From positions 1 to 43,586 of the forward strand of contig DATCBN010000049.1 in NCBI GenBank assembly GCA_036511855.1: a DNA stretch of 43,586 nt. The letters run 5' to 3'. The stretch's first letter is position 1. Each line of letters starts with the position of its first letter. The notes under the pieces are model-generated. The model did not search any database. It had not been told where the DNA came from and saw nothing but the letters and a program-made list of their open reading frames with translations. Of this stretch, positions 26,019 to 34,950 are shown in pieces. The translations under genes were made by a program, and so were the position numbers. The DNA is from Candidatus Eremiobacteraceae bacterium. GTDB taxonomy: Bacteria > Vulcanimicrobiota > Vulcanimicrobiia > Eremiobacterales > Eremiobacteraceae.

Positions 26019-26246
26019 TTAGACGCGAACGGGCTGCTGTCCCTCCGGCGCGCCGTTCTGCGGCGCTTGGTAGGCCGAAAGCACGCATATCGCGTGCGGT
26101 CCTGCGGCGAGCACAGTGCGATGACCGTCGATATCGATGACGTACACCGCGAGACCGGCGGCAAGCGGTTGCGCCGCCACCACGTCGATGGTGGCGCGCG
26201 GACTTCGCCGGAGCCGAGCGATCCAGCGCGCGAGCGGCGCGATCAT
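26019..26246 (-). CDS. Small FliO-like protein (weak similarity)
   Basis: The ATG at 26244-26246 overlaps the stop of the preceding gene (ATGA), giving 75 residues. The middle, RATIDVVAAQPLAAGLAVYV, IDIDGHRTVLAAGPHAICVL, has the pattern of the cytoplasmic FliO/FliZ domain (basic lead, I-x-V-V-x-x-x-P-L, then a V-x-x-G/D strand and an L-x-x-x-P-x-x-I strand). A FliO membrane helix is missing. The assignment rests on pattern and neighbour shape only; it may simply be a small beta-barrel protein of other function. Confidence 0.5.
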   Translation of the reverse strand: MIAPLARWIARLRRSPRATIDVVAAQPLAAGLAVYVIDIDGHRTVLAAGPHAICVLSAYQAPQNGAPEGQQPVRV

Positions 26247-27430
26247 GCTGCTCCGGCCATCCAACGCGGAACGAGCACTCGCAGGTTCGCTGCATTTCCG
26301 TCTACGTGGAGCGTGATCGCCGCCGAGATATGCTGGGTGCGCGCGAGTTGCGCATCGGCAGCGATGTAGACGATTCGCTGCGGCGCGCCGGGCACACGGG
26401 TGAGCCGCGCCGCGATGCCATTGACGATCTCCCGAAGCACCGCGTCGGCGGCCGCGCGGACCACGCTGCCGATCTCTTCCGCCTCCGGCACGCGCGCGCC
26501 GACGGCTCCCGATGCAAACGCGACCACGGCGTCGCGCTCCGCACAGACCACGAGCGCGCCTTTGCCCCCTGTGGTCAACGCTAGGCGCAGCGCCGCATCT
26601 GGCACTTCAGGCGCTTCGACCTCCGTGACCGTGGGCAAAGCGACCGCGACCGGACAATGCAATAGTTCGAAGAGACCAGCACACGCCGCTGCGATGATGT
26701 CGCGGATCTCGCCCATGACGTCGCGCTGGATGGCTTCGGGCGACGGCGCGTCCGGCGCACGTTTCGCCGGCTTCTCCATAACAAAGCCGAGCGGTTCCGG
26801 CGAACGCAAATCCTGGCTCGGGCGGCGTGGCAGCGTGAGTTCGTCGATCTGCGCCGCTTCACCGATGAACTCAACGCCCGCTTGCCACGCGTACGGTTGG
26901 GTGGTGACGACGCATCTGCCGGCGAGTTGTGCGCGGTTTTCGGGAAGCGCGGCATCGGTCCAAGCAGCCGCCGATGGTCGCGATGCGGCGACGATGGAGC
27001 TTAAGCCCTCGAAGAACACGTCGGCCACCTTCCCGACAAGCGCGCGCGCGCGCCGCCCGCCGCCGGACTTCACCGAGGAGCCGGTCCCTCCGAGCATCGC
27101 GTCGGCAAGACTTGCGGCAAGCGGCGCCTCGAATCCGATCCACCATTGAACGGGGCCGCTGCGAGCCACGTAGTGCCACGCTCCTGGAATGGCGCCGCTC
27201 GCGCCTCCGGCGACTGCGCGCACGGGGCGATTGAGATACGCTGCCAGCAACTGGGTGAGTGAACGGCCAAGCGCATCTTCGCCGGCCTTTTGGCCGAGTT
27301 CGGTCTGCATCCGTTCGAACGCGGCGCGTTGAACGCCCGACTCGTCGCGAGAAACGAACTTCTTGGCGCCTTCGGGCGCCGAAAGAGCCGATGCGAGACG
27401 GCGTAGGTCGTCGTCGTTGACGCGGCTCAT
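26243..27430 (-). CDS. Two-domain protein remotely like FliM/CheC-type switch proteins
   Basis: The ATG at 27428-27430 overlaps the upstream stop (ATGA), giving 395 residues. The start, MSRVNDDDLRRLASAL, recalls the N-terminal peptide of FliM. Two halves share a similar plan: WWIGFEAPLAASLADAMLGG in the first, and ALVVCAERDAVVAFASGAVG with ADAVLREIVNGIAARL in the second. This resembles the pseudo-repeat of the CheC/FliM fold. No SPOA domain is visible at the C-terminus. I call it a switch-like protein only tentatively. It is coupled to genes on both sides. Confidence 0.55.
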   Translation of the reverse strand: MSRVNDDDLRRLASALSAPEGAKKFVSRDESGVQRAAFERMQTELGQKAGEDALGRSLTQLLAAYLNRPVRAVAGGASGAIPGAWHYVARSGPVQWWIGFEAPLAASLADAMLGGTGSSVKSGGGRRARALVGKVADVFFEGLSSIVAASRPSAAAWTDAALPENRAQLAGRCVVTTQPYAWQAGVEFIGEAAQIDELTLPRRPSQDLRSPEPLGFVMEKPAKRAPDAPSPEAIQRDVMGEIRDIIAAACAGLFELLHCPVAVALPTVTEVEAPEVPDAALRLALTTGGKGALVVCAERDAVVAFASGAVGARVPEAEEIGSVVRAAADAVLREIVNGIAARLTRVPGAPQRIVYIAADAQLARTQHISAAITLHVDGNAANLRVLVPRWMAGAA

Positions 27431-27783
27431 GCGAGAGACTTCGCGGCCCGACGCGCGCGGCGCCGTTCGAGACCGGCGCGCATCTGCGACCACGGAATCA
27501 CTGCTTCGAACGCGAGACGAGCCGTTTCGTCGGCGGCGAGCTGGCGCGCGGCGAGGTGAGCGCCGGCAAGCGTCAACATGGTCCGCCGGGCCGCCGCCAC
27601 AGCGCACGCGAACGAGCTTCGCGACGCGGATGCGTTGAAGTGGTGAATATCCCCCGCAAATGCAAGACTGTTATGCCGCCGATGGTGCGCGGCCTCGCGC
27701 GCAAGTGCGGCGGCGGCCGATGACGCGGCGCGCAATCGCCGCTCGATGCCGCTCACCGCTTCAAGCGTGCGCGTTCGCGTCAT
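27427..27783 (-). CDS. Small helical protein coupled to purA (unknown)
   Basis: The 118-residue product starts at an ATG overlapping the purA stop (27780-27783) and ends overlapping the next start. It is Ala/Arg rich and almost wholly helical (GIERRLRAASSAAAALAREA, RTMLTLAGAHLAARQLAADE), ending in a basic stretch MRAGLERRRARRAAKSLA. Length, helicity and place before a switch-like gene recall FliJ-type export chaperones. Such compositions are low-information, so the product should be treated as unknown. Confidence 0.5.
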   Translation of the reverse strand: MTRTRTLEAVSGIERRLRAASSAAAALAREAAHHRRHNSLAFAGDIHHFNASASRSSFACAVAAARRTMLTLAGAHLAARQLAADETARLAFEAVIPWSQMRAGLERRRARRAAKSLA

Positions 27784-29054
27784 GCGGGCGCCGTCCCCGC
27801 GAGTGCGCGTACGCCGCGCTCGATGATCTGCCGCCGCTCCGGACCGACTGACACCAGCGTGATCGGCAACCCGCACTCGCGCTCGACGAACTTGACGTAC
27901 GCTTGCGCCGCGGGCGGCAGCCGGTCGAACGAACGCGCATCGGTGGTGGACTCGGACCAGCCCGCCAATGTGTGATATTCCGGTTGAGCGCCGGCGGCGA
28001 TCTGGAACGGCACGGAAACGTCGGATGCGCATCGATACGCGACGCAAACGTTGATCTGGTCGAAATCGTCGAGGACGTCTAATTTTGTGAGCGCGATCTC
28101 GGTGACGCCGTTCACTTGCGCCGCGTATCGAAGCGTGGCTAGGTCTAGCCAGCCGCAGCGGCGCGGCCGCCCCGTGACGACGCCGAACTCACGGCCGATC
28201 GACCGCAGCCGTTCGCCGGTCTGGTCGGTGAGTTCGGTGGGAAACGGGCCGCCGCCGACGCGCGTAGTGTAAGCTTTGACGACGCCCATCACCGATTCCA
28301 CGCACGTCGGGCCGAAGCCAAGACCGGCTCCCGCGCCGCCGGCGACGGTGACCGACGATGTGACGAACGGATATGTGCCAAACGTGACGTCCAGCATGCT
28401 TCCTTGCGCCCCTTCCACGAGCACGCGTTTGCCGGCACGCAGCGCATCGTGCAACATGGAGACCGTGTCGCAGACGTGGCGGAGCATGCGCGGCGCGAAT
28501 CGGTCCAACCACTGCATGATCTCGCCGGGGTCGACCTCGATGCCGGTCGGCGCGAGCGCGGCAGCGCGGCTCTCGACGATCGAACGGCAGTGAGCCAGGT
28601 CGCGCAAATCTCCTGCGCGGATCCCGCATCGTGCGACGCGATCTCCGTAGGCCGGTCCGATTCCGTTGCCGGTGGTGCCGATGGCGTCTTTGCCGCGTGC
28701 GCGTTCGCCGGCACGATCGAGTTCGATGTGATAGGGAAGGATGAGCTGCGCGAGATCCGAGACCCAGACGCGGCTCGTGTCGATGCCGGCCGCGTCGAGC
28801 GCGGCGATCTCTGCCAAGAACGATTCAGGATTGACGACTGTGCCCGGGCCGATGATGCATGACTCGACACCGGTGACCACGCCGCTCGGAACGATGCGCA
28901 GCTTGTACGTCTTGTCGCCGACGATGACCGTGTGACCCGCATTCGCACCTCCACCGAAGCGCGCAGCGATGTGCGCGCCGGCGCACAGATAGTCCACGAT
29001 GCGGCCCTTGCCTTCATCACCCCACTGAATACCGACGACAAGGTTGACGGGCAT
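27780..29054 (-). CDS. purA: Adenylosuccinate synthetase
   Basis: The enzyme joins IMP and aspartate with GTP to form adenylosuccinate, the first committed step to AMP. The 424-residue protein shows the P-loop-like start VVGIQWGDEGKGRIVDYL, the IMP-binding TTGNGIGPAYGDRVAR, EGAQGSMLDVTFGTYPFVTS, and the GTP-site KLDVLD. AGAGGTAG precedes the ATG at 29052-29054. Its stop overlaps the next small gene by ATGA, an unusual partner for purA. Confidence 0.97.
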   Translation of the reverse strand: MPVNLVVGIQWGDEGKGRIVDYLCAGAHIAARFGGGANAGHTVIVGDKTYKLRIVPSGVVTGVESCIIGPGTVVNPESFLAEIAALDAAGIDTSRVWVSDLAQLILPYHIELDRAGERARGKDAIGTTGNGIGPAYGDRVARCGIRAGDLRDLAHCRSIVESRAAALAPTGIEVDPGEIMQWLDRFAPRMLRHVCDTVSMLHDALRAGKRVLVEGAQGSMLDVTFGTYPFVTSSVTVAGGAGAGLGFGPTCVESVMGVVKAYTTRVGGGPFPTELTDQTGERLRSIGREFGVVTGRPRRCGWLDLATLRYAAQVNGVTEIALTKLDVLDDFDQINVCVAYRCASDVSVPFQIAAGAQPEYHTLAGWSESTTDARSFDRLPPAAQAYVKFVERECGLPITLVSVGPERRQIIERGVRALAGTAPA

Positions 29055-29098
29055 GCCGGCTACCTCTCAAGGACGACGATGATACTCTGCGCCGATGT

Positions 29099-30427
29099 TC
29101 AGCGAGAGCCCGACGCGGCCCTCGCCATTTCTTGCGGCGCTTCACCGACGTTGGCTGTAGGCAGCGCCGTGTACGCCATGACGCGGGTGAGAACCAGCTC
29201 GGCGAACAGCGAGCATGGCCAAGCGAAATTTGAGCGCGTGTAGTGCGCCGGCTCGTTCGGATCGAAAGATTCGTGCAACAGGTGGTCGCCGAGATCGGAA
29301 TTGTGCAACTGCGCGATGATCGTCGACACCTCGGCGGGATCCGTCGACGTGAGGGCCTGCATCACGAGCGCCAACGGCCATACATAGCCGTTCGGAGTGT
29401 GCGGACTTCCCTCGCCGCTCGCGGCGGCACCCGTGTAGTAATACGGATTATCTACCGACAACGCGAAGCGCCGCGTGTTCTGGTAGATCGCGTTCGTGGA
29501 CGTTTCGTAACCTATATACGGGATGGAAAGCAGGCTCGGGACGTTGGCGTCGTCCATCAAATTGACGTGTCCGGTGCCGTCGACTTCGTACGCATACATG
29601 TATCCGTACTTGTCCGAGTATACGATCGCGTAGTTGTTGATGCCGGTGCGGATGCCATCGCGAACCTCCGTCGTTTGCGCGCGCATGGCGTCGTCGTGCC
29701 AAACGTTTGCTTCAATCTCGGCTAGGTCGGTCAACGCCACCACGGCGAACATGTTGTCGGGGACGTTATAGCCGTATTGCGCCGGATCATCGCTCGGCCG
29801 GAAACCCGTCCACACCATACCGGTGTAACCGACCGGTGCGCCTGCGCCCCCATTGACAAGCGCTTGATGGCGGTAGTTCGAAAGGCTGTGGTCGCGTTCG
29901 AGTTCCATGACTCCAAGCGCCGCTTCGTACGCACGCTTCACCTCGGGCGTGAACACCGTGTCGTCGCCGGTGTGCTTCCAATAGGTCCACGAAAGCCAAA
30001 TCGGATACGCGAGCGAATCGAGCTCGAATTTCTCCTCGGCGACCTTGTAGTCGCTGTTAAAAGCGTTGGCGTACGGATCGACGAGCAGATCATTCGCTTC
30101 GCGCGCGATGACCCCGCGCAACATGGCTTTCACCGCCGGGTCGTCGGCGAAATATATGTACGGCCGCACCTCAGCGCTCGCATCCCGCAGCCACATCGCG
30201 CCGATGTCGCCGGTTATGACGTACGTCGTGTCGTCGGGTGCGTAGGTGATGTCGTTTTGGATGGTGGTGAGCAGACATTGCTGATAGAGAGCGCCGGTAT
30301 CGAGGCTACCGCCGTGATAGCCGGCGGCCGCTTTGGAAATGGCGTCGAGTTCTGCTGCTTGCGTGGGCGTGGGGACTTCGGCGCATAGGACTGCGGCGGC
30401 AGTTATAACGGCCAACCAGATCCTCAC
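29099..30427 (-). CDS. Secreted GH125 family glycosidase (exo-alpha-1,6-mannosidase type)
   Basis: A GTG start with AGGAGG eight bases upstream gives 442 residues with a signal peptide (IWLAVITAAAVLCAEVPTP, cleavage near TQA). TYVITGDIGAMWLRDASAEV and PYANAFNSDYKVAEEKFELDS are hallmark GH125 segments (formerly DUF1237, Mug157-like). Later blocks such as SYPIWLSW-type and GYVWPLALVMQAL keep the alpha/alpha-barrel fold. Known members trim alpha-1,6-linked mannose from glycans, so a role in using mannoside material outside the cell is likely. It stands alone, with no sugar transporter beside it. Confidence 0.88.
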   Translation of the reverse strand: MRIWLAVITAAAVLCAEVPTPTQAAELDAISKAAAGYHGGSLDTGALYQQCLLTTIQNDITYAPDDTTYVITGDIGAMWLRDASAEVRPYIYFADDPAVKAMLRGVIAREANDLLVDPYANAFNSDYKVAEEKFELDSLAYPIWLSWTYWKHTGDDTVFTPEVKRAYEAALGVMELERDHSLSNYRHQALVNGGAGAPVGYTGMVWTGFRPSDDPAQYGYNVPDNMFAVVALTDLAEIEANVWHDDAMRAQTTEVRDGIRTGINNYAIVYSDKYGYMYAYEVDGTGHVNLMDDANVPSLLSIPYIGYETSTNAIYQNTRRFALSVDNPYYYTGAAASGEGSPHTPNGYVWPLALVMQALTSTDPAEVSTIIAQLHNSDLGDHLLHESFDPNEPAHYTRSNFAWPCSLFAELVLTRVMAYTALPTANVGEAPQEMARAASGSR

Positions 30428-30525
30428 GCAAAATCCTCCTGACGGGCGCCGCGCGACGTTCCCTGTCTCGAGGCGGCGTCATCGTTGTTTGCGCGAAAGT
30501 TTCGGCGCTCCTGCGAGATCTCTTA

Positions 30526-31695
30526 TCAGGATGCGATATGAAGTTTGATGATGACCGATGCTCCGCCGCCGCGTCGTCCTGCCGCGCGCAATATTCCGCC
30601 GTGGGCTTCGACGAGCAGTCGCGCGATGGACAACCCAAGTCCGAATTGCCCACCTGGACCCACCATGAACGGCCGCGCGAAATCGTGCAGCGTTTCTCGC
30701 GCGAAGCCTTCGCCGTCGTCGCACACCGCGATCCGGAGCTCCCCCGCGCGTACGCCGATGCGGACCTCAACTCGGCCGGCCGCGTGGCGGGCCGCGTTGT
30801 CAACGAGATTGACGAGCACCTGCAGCATCCGTTCGCCGTCGACGGGCGCGACCGCGCGGCCGTTTTGCGTGAAGCGCAAGCTCCGCTCCGCGTATCGAGG
30901 TTCGACGGAACGCCACGCTCGTTGAACGATGGCGCCGATATCCGCGGGCGCGATGCACAGGCGCAGACTGCCCGCACCCCAAGCACCCGCGTCGATGAGG
31001 CCCTCGACCAACCGCGTGAGCCGCGCCGCCTCAGAGGCGATGACGTCGAGGTAGTGCCGCCGCTTCGATGCGGCCAGTCGAGGTGCCGACTGCAGCCGCT
31101 CCACGTACCCGACGATGGCGGTGAGCGGCGTGCGCAGTTCGTGTGTGACCGATGCCAAGAATGTGGACCGCCGCTCTTCCACTCGAGCCACCACTGCGGC
31201 GCCGCGCAATGCGTGACGCAGTCCAACCATGGGTGACGTCGAGTCGACCGGCTCGATCACGGTCCAGCCCGCGCGCACGCCGGCGAGACGCGGAACGGCT
31301 CCCACGGGCCGGGCGTCGCGAAATGCTTGAAGCACCGCGCTTCGCAAACGCATCGCCGCCACCACCAGGTCGGGGTCGGCCACTGCGGCTTGCGCTCGAG
31401 CATCGACCGCCCGTCCGACCAGCAGTGCGGCAAACCATGCGGCGCTCGGACCAGCCGCGACGACGTCTCCGTGCCGGAGCACGCTGCCGGCGGACGCGGC
31501 GAGAGCCGTCGCAACTGCTTGCTTGCACGCCTGCAATGCCTTGCTGCGCTGACCGCCGCGAATGCCGTCCAGCCCGGTGATCTCAAGGTAGAGGAGAGGA
31601 GCCGCGCGGCCCTGTTCGGCGAGCTGCCTCAGGCTCGGTGTGAGGCCACGAAGGTCGGCGATGCGCGACGGCAGATGGCGCCGCTCCGTGGGCAT
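30526..31695 (-). CDS. Cytoplasmic sensor histidine kinase
   Basis: The 389-residue kinase has a full HisKA/HATPase pair: phosphoacceptor His185 in FLASVTHELRTPLTAIVGYV, N box LVNLVDNAARH, G1 VCDDGEGFAR and G2 GQFGLGLSIARLLVEAHGG. No transmembrane helix or signal peptide is present. The N-terminal 130 residues (LLYLEITGLDGIRGGQRSKA, SVLRHGDVVAAGPSAAWFAA) follow the plan of a GGDEF-type fold without its catalytic residues; that reading is tentative. It follows its response regulator by 13 bases, so the pair forms a two-component system. Confidence 0.9.
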   Translation of the reverse strand: MPTERRHLPSRIADLRGLTPSLRQLAEQGRAAPLLYLEITGLDGIRGGQRSKALQACKQAVATALAASAGSVLRHGDVVAAGPSAAWFAALLVGRAVDARAQAAVADPDLVVAAMRLRSAVLQAFRDARPVGAVPRLAGVRAGWTVIEPVDSTSPMVGLRHALRGAAVVARVEERRSTFLASVTHELRTPLTAIVGYVERLQSAPRLAASKRRHYLDVIASEAARLTRLVEGLIDAGAWGAGSLRLCIAPADIGAIVQRAWRSVEPRYAERSLRFTQNGRAVAPVDGERMLQVLVNLVDNAARHAAGRVEVRIGVRAGELRIAVCDDGEGFARETLHDFARPFMVGPGGQFGLGLSIARLLVEAHGGILRAAGRRGGGASVIIKLHIAS

Positions 31696-31708
31696 GCCGC
31701 TCTAGTCC

Positions 31709-32446
31709 CTAGCCGGTTCCGGGTGTTGAGAGCTTGTAGCCAAGGCCGTGAATGGTGTGGAGATACCGCGGCGAGCGGGCATCGTCGCCGAGCGCGCGGC
31801 GCAGACGGCGGACATGGACGTCGACCGTGCGCGGGTCGCCATCGAAATCGAATCCCCATACCGTCTCGATCAATTGATCGCGGGTGAATACGCGGCCCTC
31901 GTTGCACGCCAGCAGCCAAAGCACGTCGAATTCGCGCGGTTTGAGGCGTACCGGTTTGCCGTCAAGGGTGACTTCGCGCCGCTGCGCGTCGACCGCAATG
32001 GCGCCGACGATTCGACGAGCCGCGGCCGCGAGCGGCGCCGCGCCCGAGCGGCGGAGGACCGCCCGCACTCGCGCGACCAGTTCTCGAGGGGAGAATGGCT
32101 TGACGATGTAATCGTCGGCGCCGAGCTCCAATCCCACGATGCGATCGACTTCGGCGCCGCGCGCGGTGAGAAAGACGACGGGTGCGTTCGTCTCTTTGCG
32201 CAGCGAACGGCACACTTCAAATCCGTCGAGTCCCGGCAATCCGATGTCGAGGACGACCACATCGGGCGAATGTTTGCGCGCGCTGCGCAGCGCCGCCATG
32301 CCATCGGACGCGGAGTCGACGGAAAAGCCTTCGGCGGTGAGGGCGTCGCGAACCAATTCCGTGATCGCCGGTTCGTCGTCCACGACGAGCGCGACACGCG
32401 TGGCGGGCGCAGTCACAGCCTTCTCGCCGGCCGCCAATAATTTCAT
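31709..32446 (-). CDS. OmpR-family response regulator
   Basis: The 245-residue regulator has a receiver domain with acidic pair DDE, phosphoacceptor Asp67 (VVVLDIGLPGLDGFE), and the conserved Thr (LTARG) and Lys (DYIVKPFS). A winged-helix output domain with LKPREFDVLWLLACNEGRVF, TRDQLIETVWGFDFDGDPRT and VDVHVRRLRRAL follows. The ATG at 32444-32446 is preferred; another ATG 39 bases upstream is possible. It partners the downstream soluble histidine kinase. The target genes are not evident. Confidence 0.93.
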   Translation of the reverse strand: MKLLAAGEKAVTAPATRVALVVDDEPAITELVRDALTAEGFSVDSASDGMAALRSARKHSPDVVVLDIGLPGLDGFEVCRSLRKETNAPVVFLTARGAEVDRIVGLELGADDYIVKPFSPRELVARVRAVLRRSGAAPLAAAARRIVGAIAVDAQRREVTLDGKPVRLKPREFDVLWLLACNEGRVFTRDQLIETVWGFDFDGDPRTVDVHVRRLRRALGDDARSPRYLHTIHGLGYKLSTPGTG

Positions 32447-32588
32447 AGACGACCCCGTAGTCGGACGAGCGACGACGATCGCCATATGACGACAACAGAC
32501 GTTCCCATAAAAGTGTCGACCTTTCGGAACGAATATCTAACGAGCTTTAAAGTATATCACGTATGAGTGCGCTGCGGACGCTAGCGTG

Positions 32589-33377
32589 CTACGCTATTTT
32601 GTCGATGCGTGTCACGCAGATGGCGCCCATGAGCGGGCCGCCTTTACCGTTGCGGCGATACGAATGTAAGATGTCGGCGCGGCAACGCGTGCACGCGCGC
32701 GCGACGTGGATTGTGCGGACGCCTTCCGAGCTCAAGCGCGCAGCGATGGACGACGCGGCGTCCAACGAAACGCTGTCGTCGCGATGCCGCTCGATGACGA
32801 GCATCGCAGCCGGGCGCGTGTGGCCCGGGAATTGCGCCGCGACCTCAGGCCCGACTTCGAAGCAGCAGGCTTGGAGGTGAGGGCCCACCGCGGCGACGAG
32901 CTGCCGCGCACTGGCCCCCCGTTCAACGCACGCACGCACGCCCGATTCGATCACGCCGGCCACGATGCCGCGCCAGCCTGCGTGCACCAACGCGCTGACT
33001 CGGCGCGAAGGATCGATGAGCCACACCGGCGCGCAATCCGCAGCCAAGACGACGGGAACATCGTGCGCCGAATCGGCGATGACGCCGTCGGCTTCGACGC
33101 GGCGGCCGTCGCGCAGCGTTTCGGCACCGGCGATGACCGCGCCATGCACTTGGTCGACGCCGCGCAGACGTGCGCCTGCGCCTGGGGATAGCGACTCGGC
33201 CCATGAGTGGAATTCGACGCGGGTCCGCGCGTTGACGGACGCAGCCGACATGAGCCCATGAAAATCCAGCGGCGCGAGCGCCCCTGCGATGATGACGGTG
33301 CCGCCGGCGCGGAGCTCCGCAAAACGGAATCCGCCTCCGAGATCCTCGCTCTGGAGCGCCTCGAGTGCTGCGCTCAC
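32589..33377 (-). CDS. pgeF: Purine nucleoside phosphorylase/laccase-domain protein (YfiH/PgeF family)
   Basis: The 262-residue protein of the multicopper-oxidase-like LACC1/YfiH family carries its zinc-site motifs: VDQVHGAVI, VVLAADCAPVWLID, ALVHAGWRGIVAGV, and the late VGPHLQACCFEVGPEV and HDD-like tail segments. Relatives phosphorolyse adenosine and inosine or edit peptidoglycan. The ATG overlaps the recX stop (ATGA, 33374-33377), so it closes the HTH-sigma-ftsY-recA-recX-pgeF series. A short inverted repeat (TAGCGT-AGC-ACGCTA) lies at its stop codon. Confidence 0.9.
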   Translation of the reverse strand: MSAALEALQSEDLGGGFRFAELRAGGTVIIAGALAPLDFHGLMSAASVNARTRVEFHSWAESLSPGAGARLRGVDQVHGAVIAGAETLRDGRRVEADGVIADSAHDVPVVLAADCAPVWLIDPSRRVSALVHAGWRGIVAGVIESGVRACVERGASARQLVAAVGPHLQACCFEVGPEVAAQFPGHTRPAAMLVIERHRDDSVSLDAASSIAARLSSEGVRTIHVARACTRCRADILHSYRRNGKGGPLMGAICVTRIDKIA

Positions 33378-33883
33378 TCGAGCACCTCGATCTGATCGGG
33401 CATGTTGCCGCGCCGCTCGGCGCTTCGGCGCAACGCGCGACTGATGTTGGGCGCTCCGAATCCGAGTCGTTCGAGCCGGCGGCCGAGCTGCGCGTATCCG
33501 TCGGCAGGCCGCATCGCCTCTAGCTTTGCGAGCGCGCGCTCGATGCGCGAATCCTCGTCGTCTTCAAGTTCGTCTAAGACTTCGCGCGCAAGATCGCCGT
33601 CGACGCCGTTGCGTACGAGCTCTTGGAACAGGCGCAATCGACCGACCGCTTTGCGGTCGAGCACGGACTTGAGGTGCAACTGGGCGTACGTGCGGTCGTC
33701 GAGATATTTTCGGCGCTCGCATTCGGCGAGCGCCGCTTCGATGGCATCGGCAGCGTGTCCGCGGTCGCGCAGTTTCTGCGCGAGCTGCGACCTGGTCATG
33801 CGCCGTCCTGAGAGCAGGCGCACGGCTGCGGCGATGGTGCTCCCGCCGGGTCGCGCCGCCTGCGCGCCCGGATGGCCGTCCAC
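33374..33883 (-). CDS. recX: RecX, RecA modulator
   Basis: The 169-residue protein consists of three-helix repeats typical of RecX: AVRLLSGRRMTRSQLAQKLR, ECERRKYLDDRTYAQLHL and GRLRLFQELVRNGVDGDLAR. It limits RecA filament growth. It follows recA by nine bases, the usual linkage, and overlaps pgeF. The C-terminal third (RLERLGFGAPNISRALRRS) is the third repeat. Confidence 0.9.
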   Translation of the reverse strand: MDGHPGAQAARPGGSTIAAAVRLLSGRRMTRSQLAQKLRDRGHAADAIEAALAECERRKYLDDRTYAQLHLKSVLDRKAVGRLRLFQELVRNGVDGDLAREVLDELEDDEDSRIERALAKLEAMRPADGYAQLGRRLERLGFGAPNISRALRRSAERRGNMPDQIEVLE

Positions 33884-33892
33884 GGAGCGGGC

Positions 33893-34939
33893 TTACTCGC
33901 CGACGACTGCGAATCGGGCCGCGCCGTTGTCGACGGCGATGGACCCTACAGGGGGCTTGACCAGCGTGGCGCGGATCTTCCCTTCCAGTTCGTCCGCGGT
34001 GTCGGTGTGCTCCTCAAGATAGGTCTTAGAATTCTCGCGACCCTGTCCGATGCGGGTGTCGCCATAGGTGTACCACGATCCGCTCTTGCCGACGAAGTTC
34101 AACTCGAGCCCGACATCGATGAGCGAGCCCGTCTTACTGATGCCTTTGCCGTACATGATGTCGAAGTCGGCGACGCGGAACGGGGGAGCGACCTTGTTCT
34201 TGACGACCTTCACCCGTGTGCGGTTGCCGATGACGTCGGTGCCCGACTTTATGGTCTCCAGGCGGCGGACGTCCAAGCGAACGGACGCGTAGAATTTTAG
34301 CGCCCGGCCGCCGCTTGTGGTCTCGGGATTGCCGAACATGACGCCGACCTTCTCGCGGATCTGATTGATGAACACCATCGTGGTGCGCGATTTGCTGATG
34401 GCTGCGGTGAGCTTGCGCAGTGCTTGCGACATGAGCCGCGCTTGCAGACCCATGTGCGCGTCGCCCATATCGCCCTCGATCTCGGCTTTCGGCACCAGGG
34501 CCGCCACCGAATCGACGACGACGATGTCCACTGCATTCGAGCGGACCAGCATCTCGGCGATTTCGAGGGCCTGTTCTCCGGTGTCGGGCTGCGAGACGAG
34601 CAGATTGTCGAGATTCACGCCTAAATTCGAGGCATAGAGCGGGTCCAAAGCGTGCTCGACATCGATGAACGCGGCGGCCCCGCCGTTCTTCTGCGCTTCG
34701 GCGATGCAATGGAGCGCTAAGGTGGTCTTGCCCGAAGATTCCGGGCCGTAGATCTCAACGACACGGCCCCGCGGAAGACCCCCGACTCCAAGCGCGATGT
34801 CCAACGCGATGCTGCCTGTGGACACCGTCTCGATGGCGATGGCAGATGCCGCCTCGCCAAGCTTCATGATGGCGCCCTTGCCGAATTGCCGTTCGATTTG
34901 TGCGACAGCGTTTTCCAGCGCCTTGTCTTTTTCGGACAC
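33893..34939 (-). CDS. recA: RecA recombinase
   Basis: The 348-residue recombinase has Walker [14 protein letters not shown], Walker [13 protein letters not shown], loop L1 region [34 protein letters not shown] (L2) and [17 protein letters not shown]. The start is best placed at the GTG 34937-34939, since AAGGAG (34945-34950) lies five bases before it and the protein begins [16 protein letters not shown] five codons earlier would overlap the end of ftsY. RecA carries out strand exchange and LexA cleavage; no LexA is in the window. Confidence 0.97.
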   Translation of the reverse strand: MSEKDKALENAVAQIERQFGKGAIMKLGEAASAIAIETVSTGSIALDIALGVGGLPRGRVVEIYGPESSGKTTLALHCIAEAQKNGGAAAFIDVEHALDPLYASNLGVNLDNLLVSQPDTGEQALEIAEMLVRSNAVDIVVVDSVAALVPKAEIEGDMGDAHMGLQARLMSQALRKLTAAISKSRTTMVFINQIREKVGVMFGNPETTSGGRALKFYASVRLDVRRLETIKSGTDVIGNRTRVKVVKNKVAPPFRVADFDIMYGKGISKTGSLIDVGLELNFVGKSGSWYTYGDTRIGQGRENSKTYLEEHTDTADELEGKIRATLVKPPVGSIAVDNGAARFAVVGE

Positions 34940-34950
34940 CGCGTTCTCCT

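Noticed and set aside
25936-26295. 119-codon minus-strand frame overlapping the FliO-like gene
   Set aside because: Arg-rich shadow; the alternative frame is coupled by ATGA to its neighbour and has a protein-like composition.
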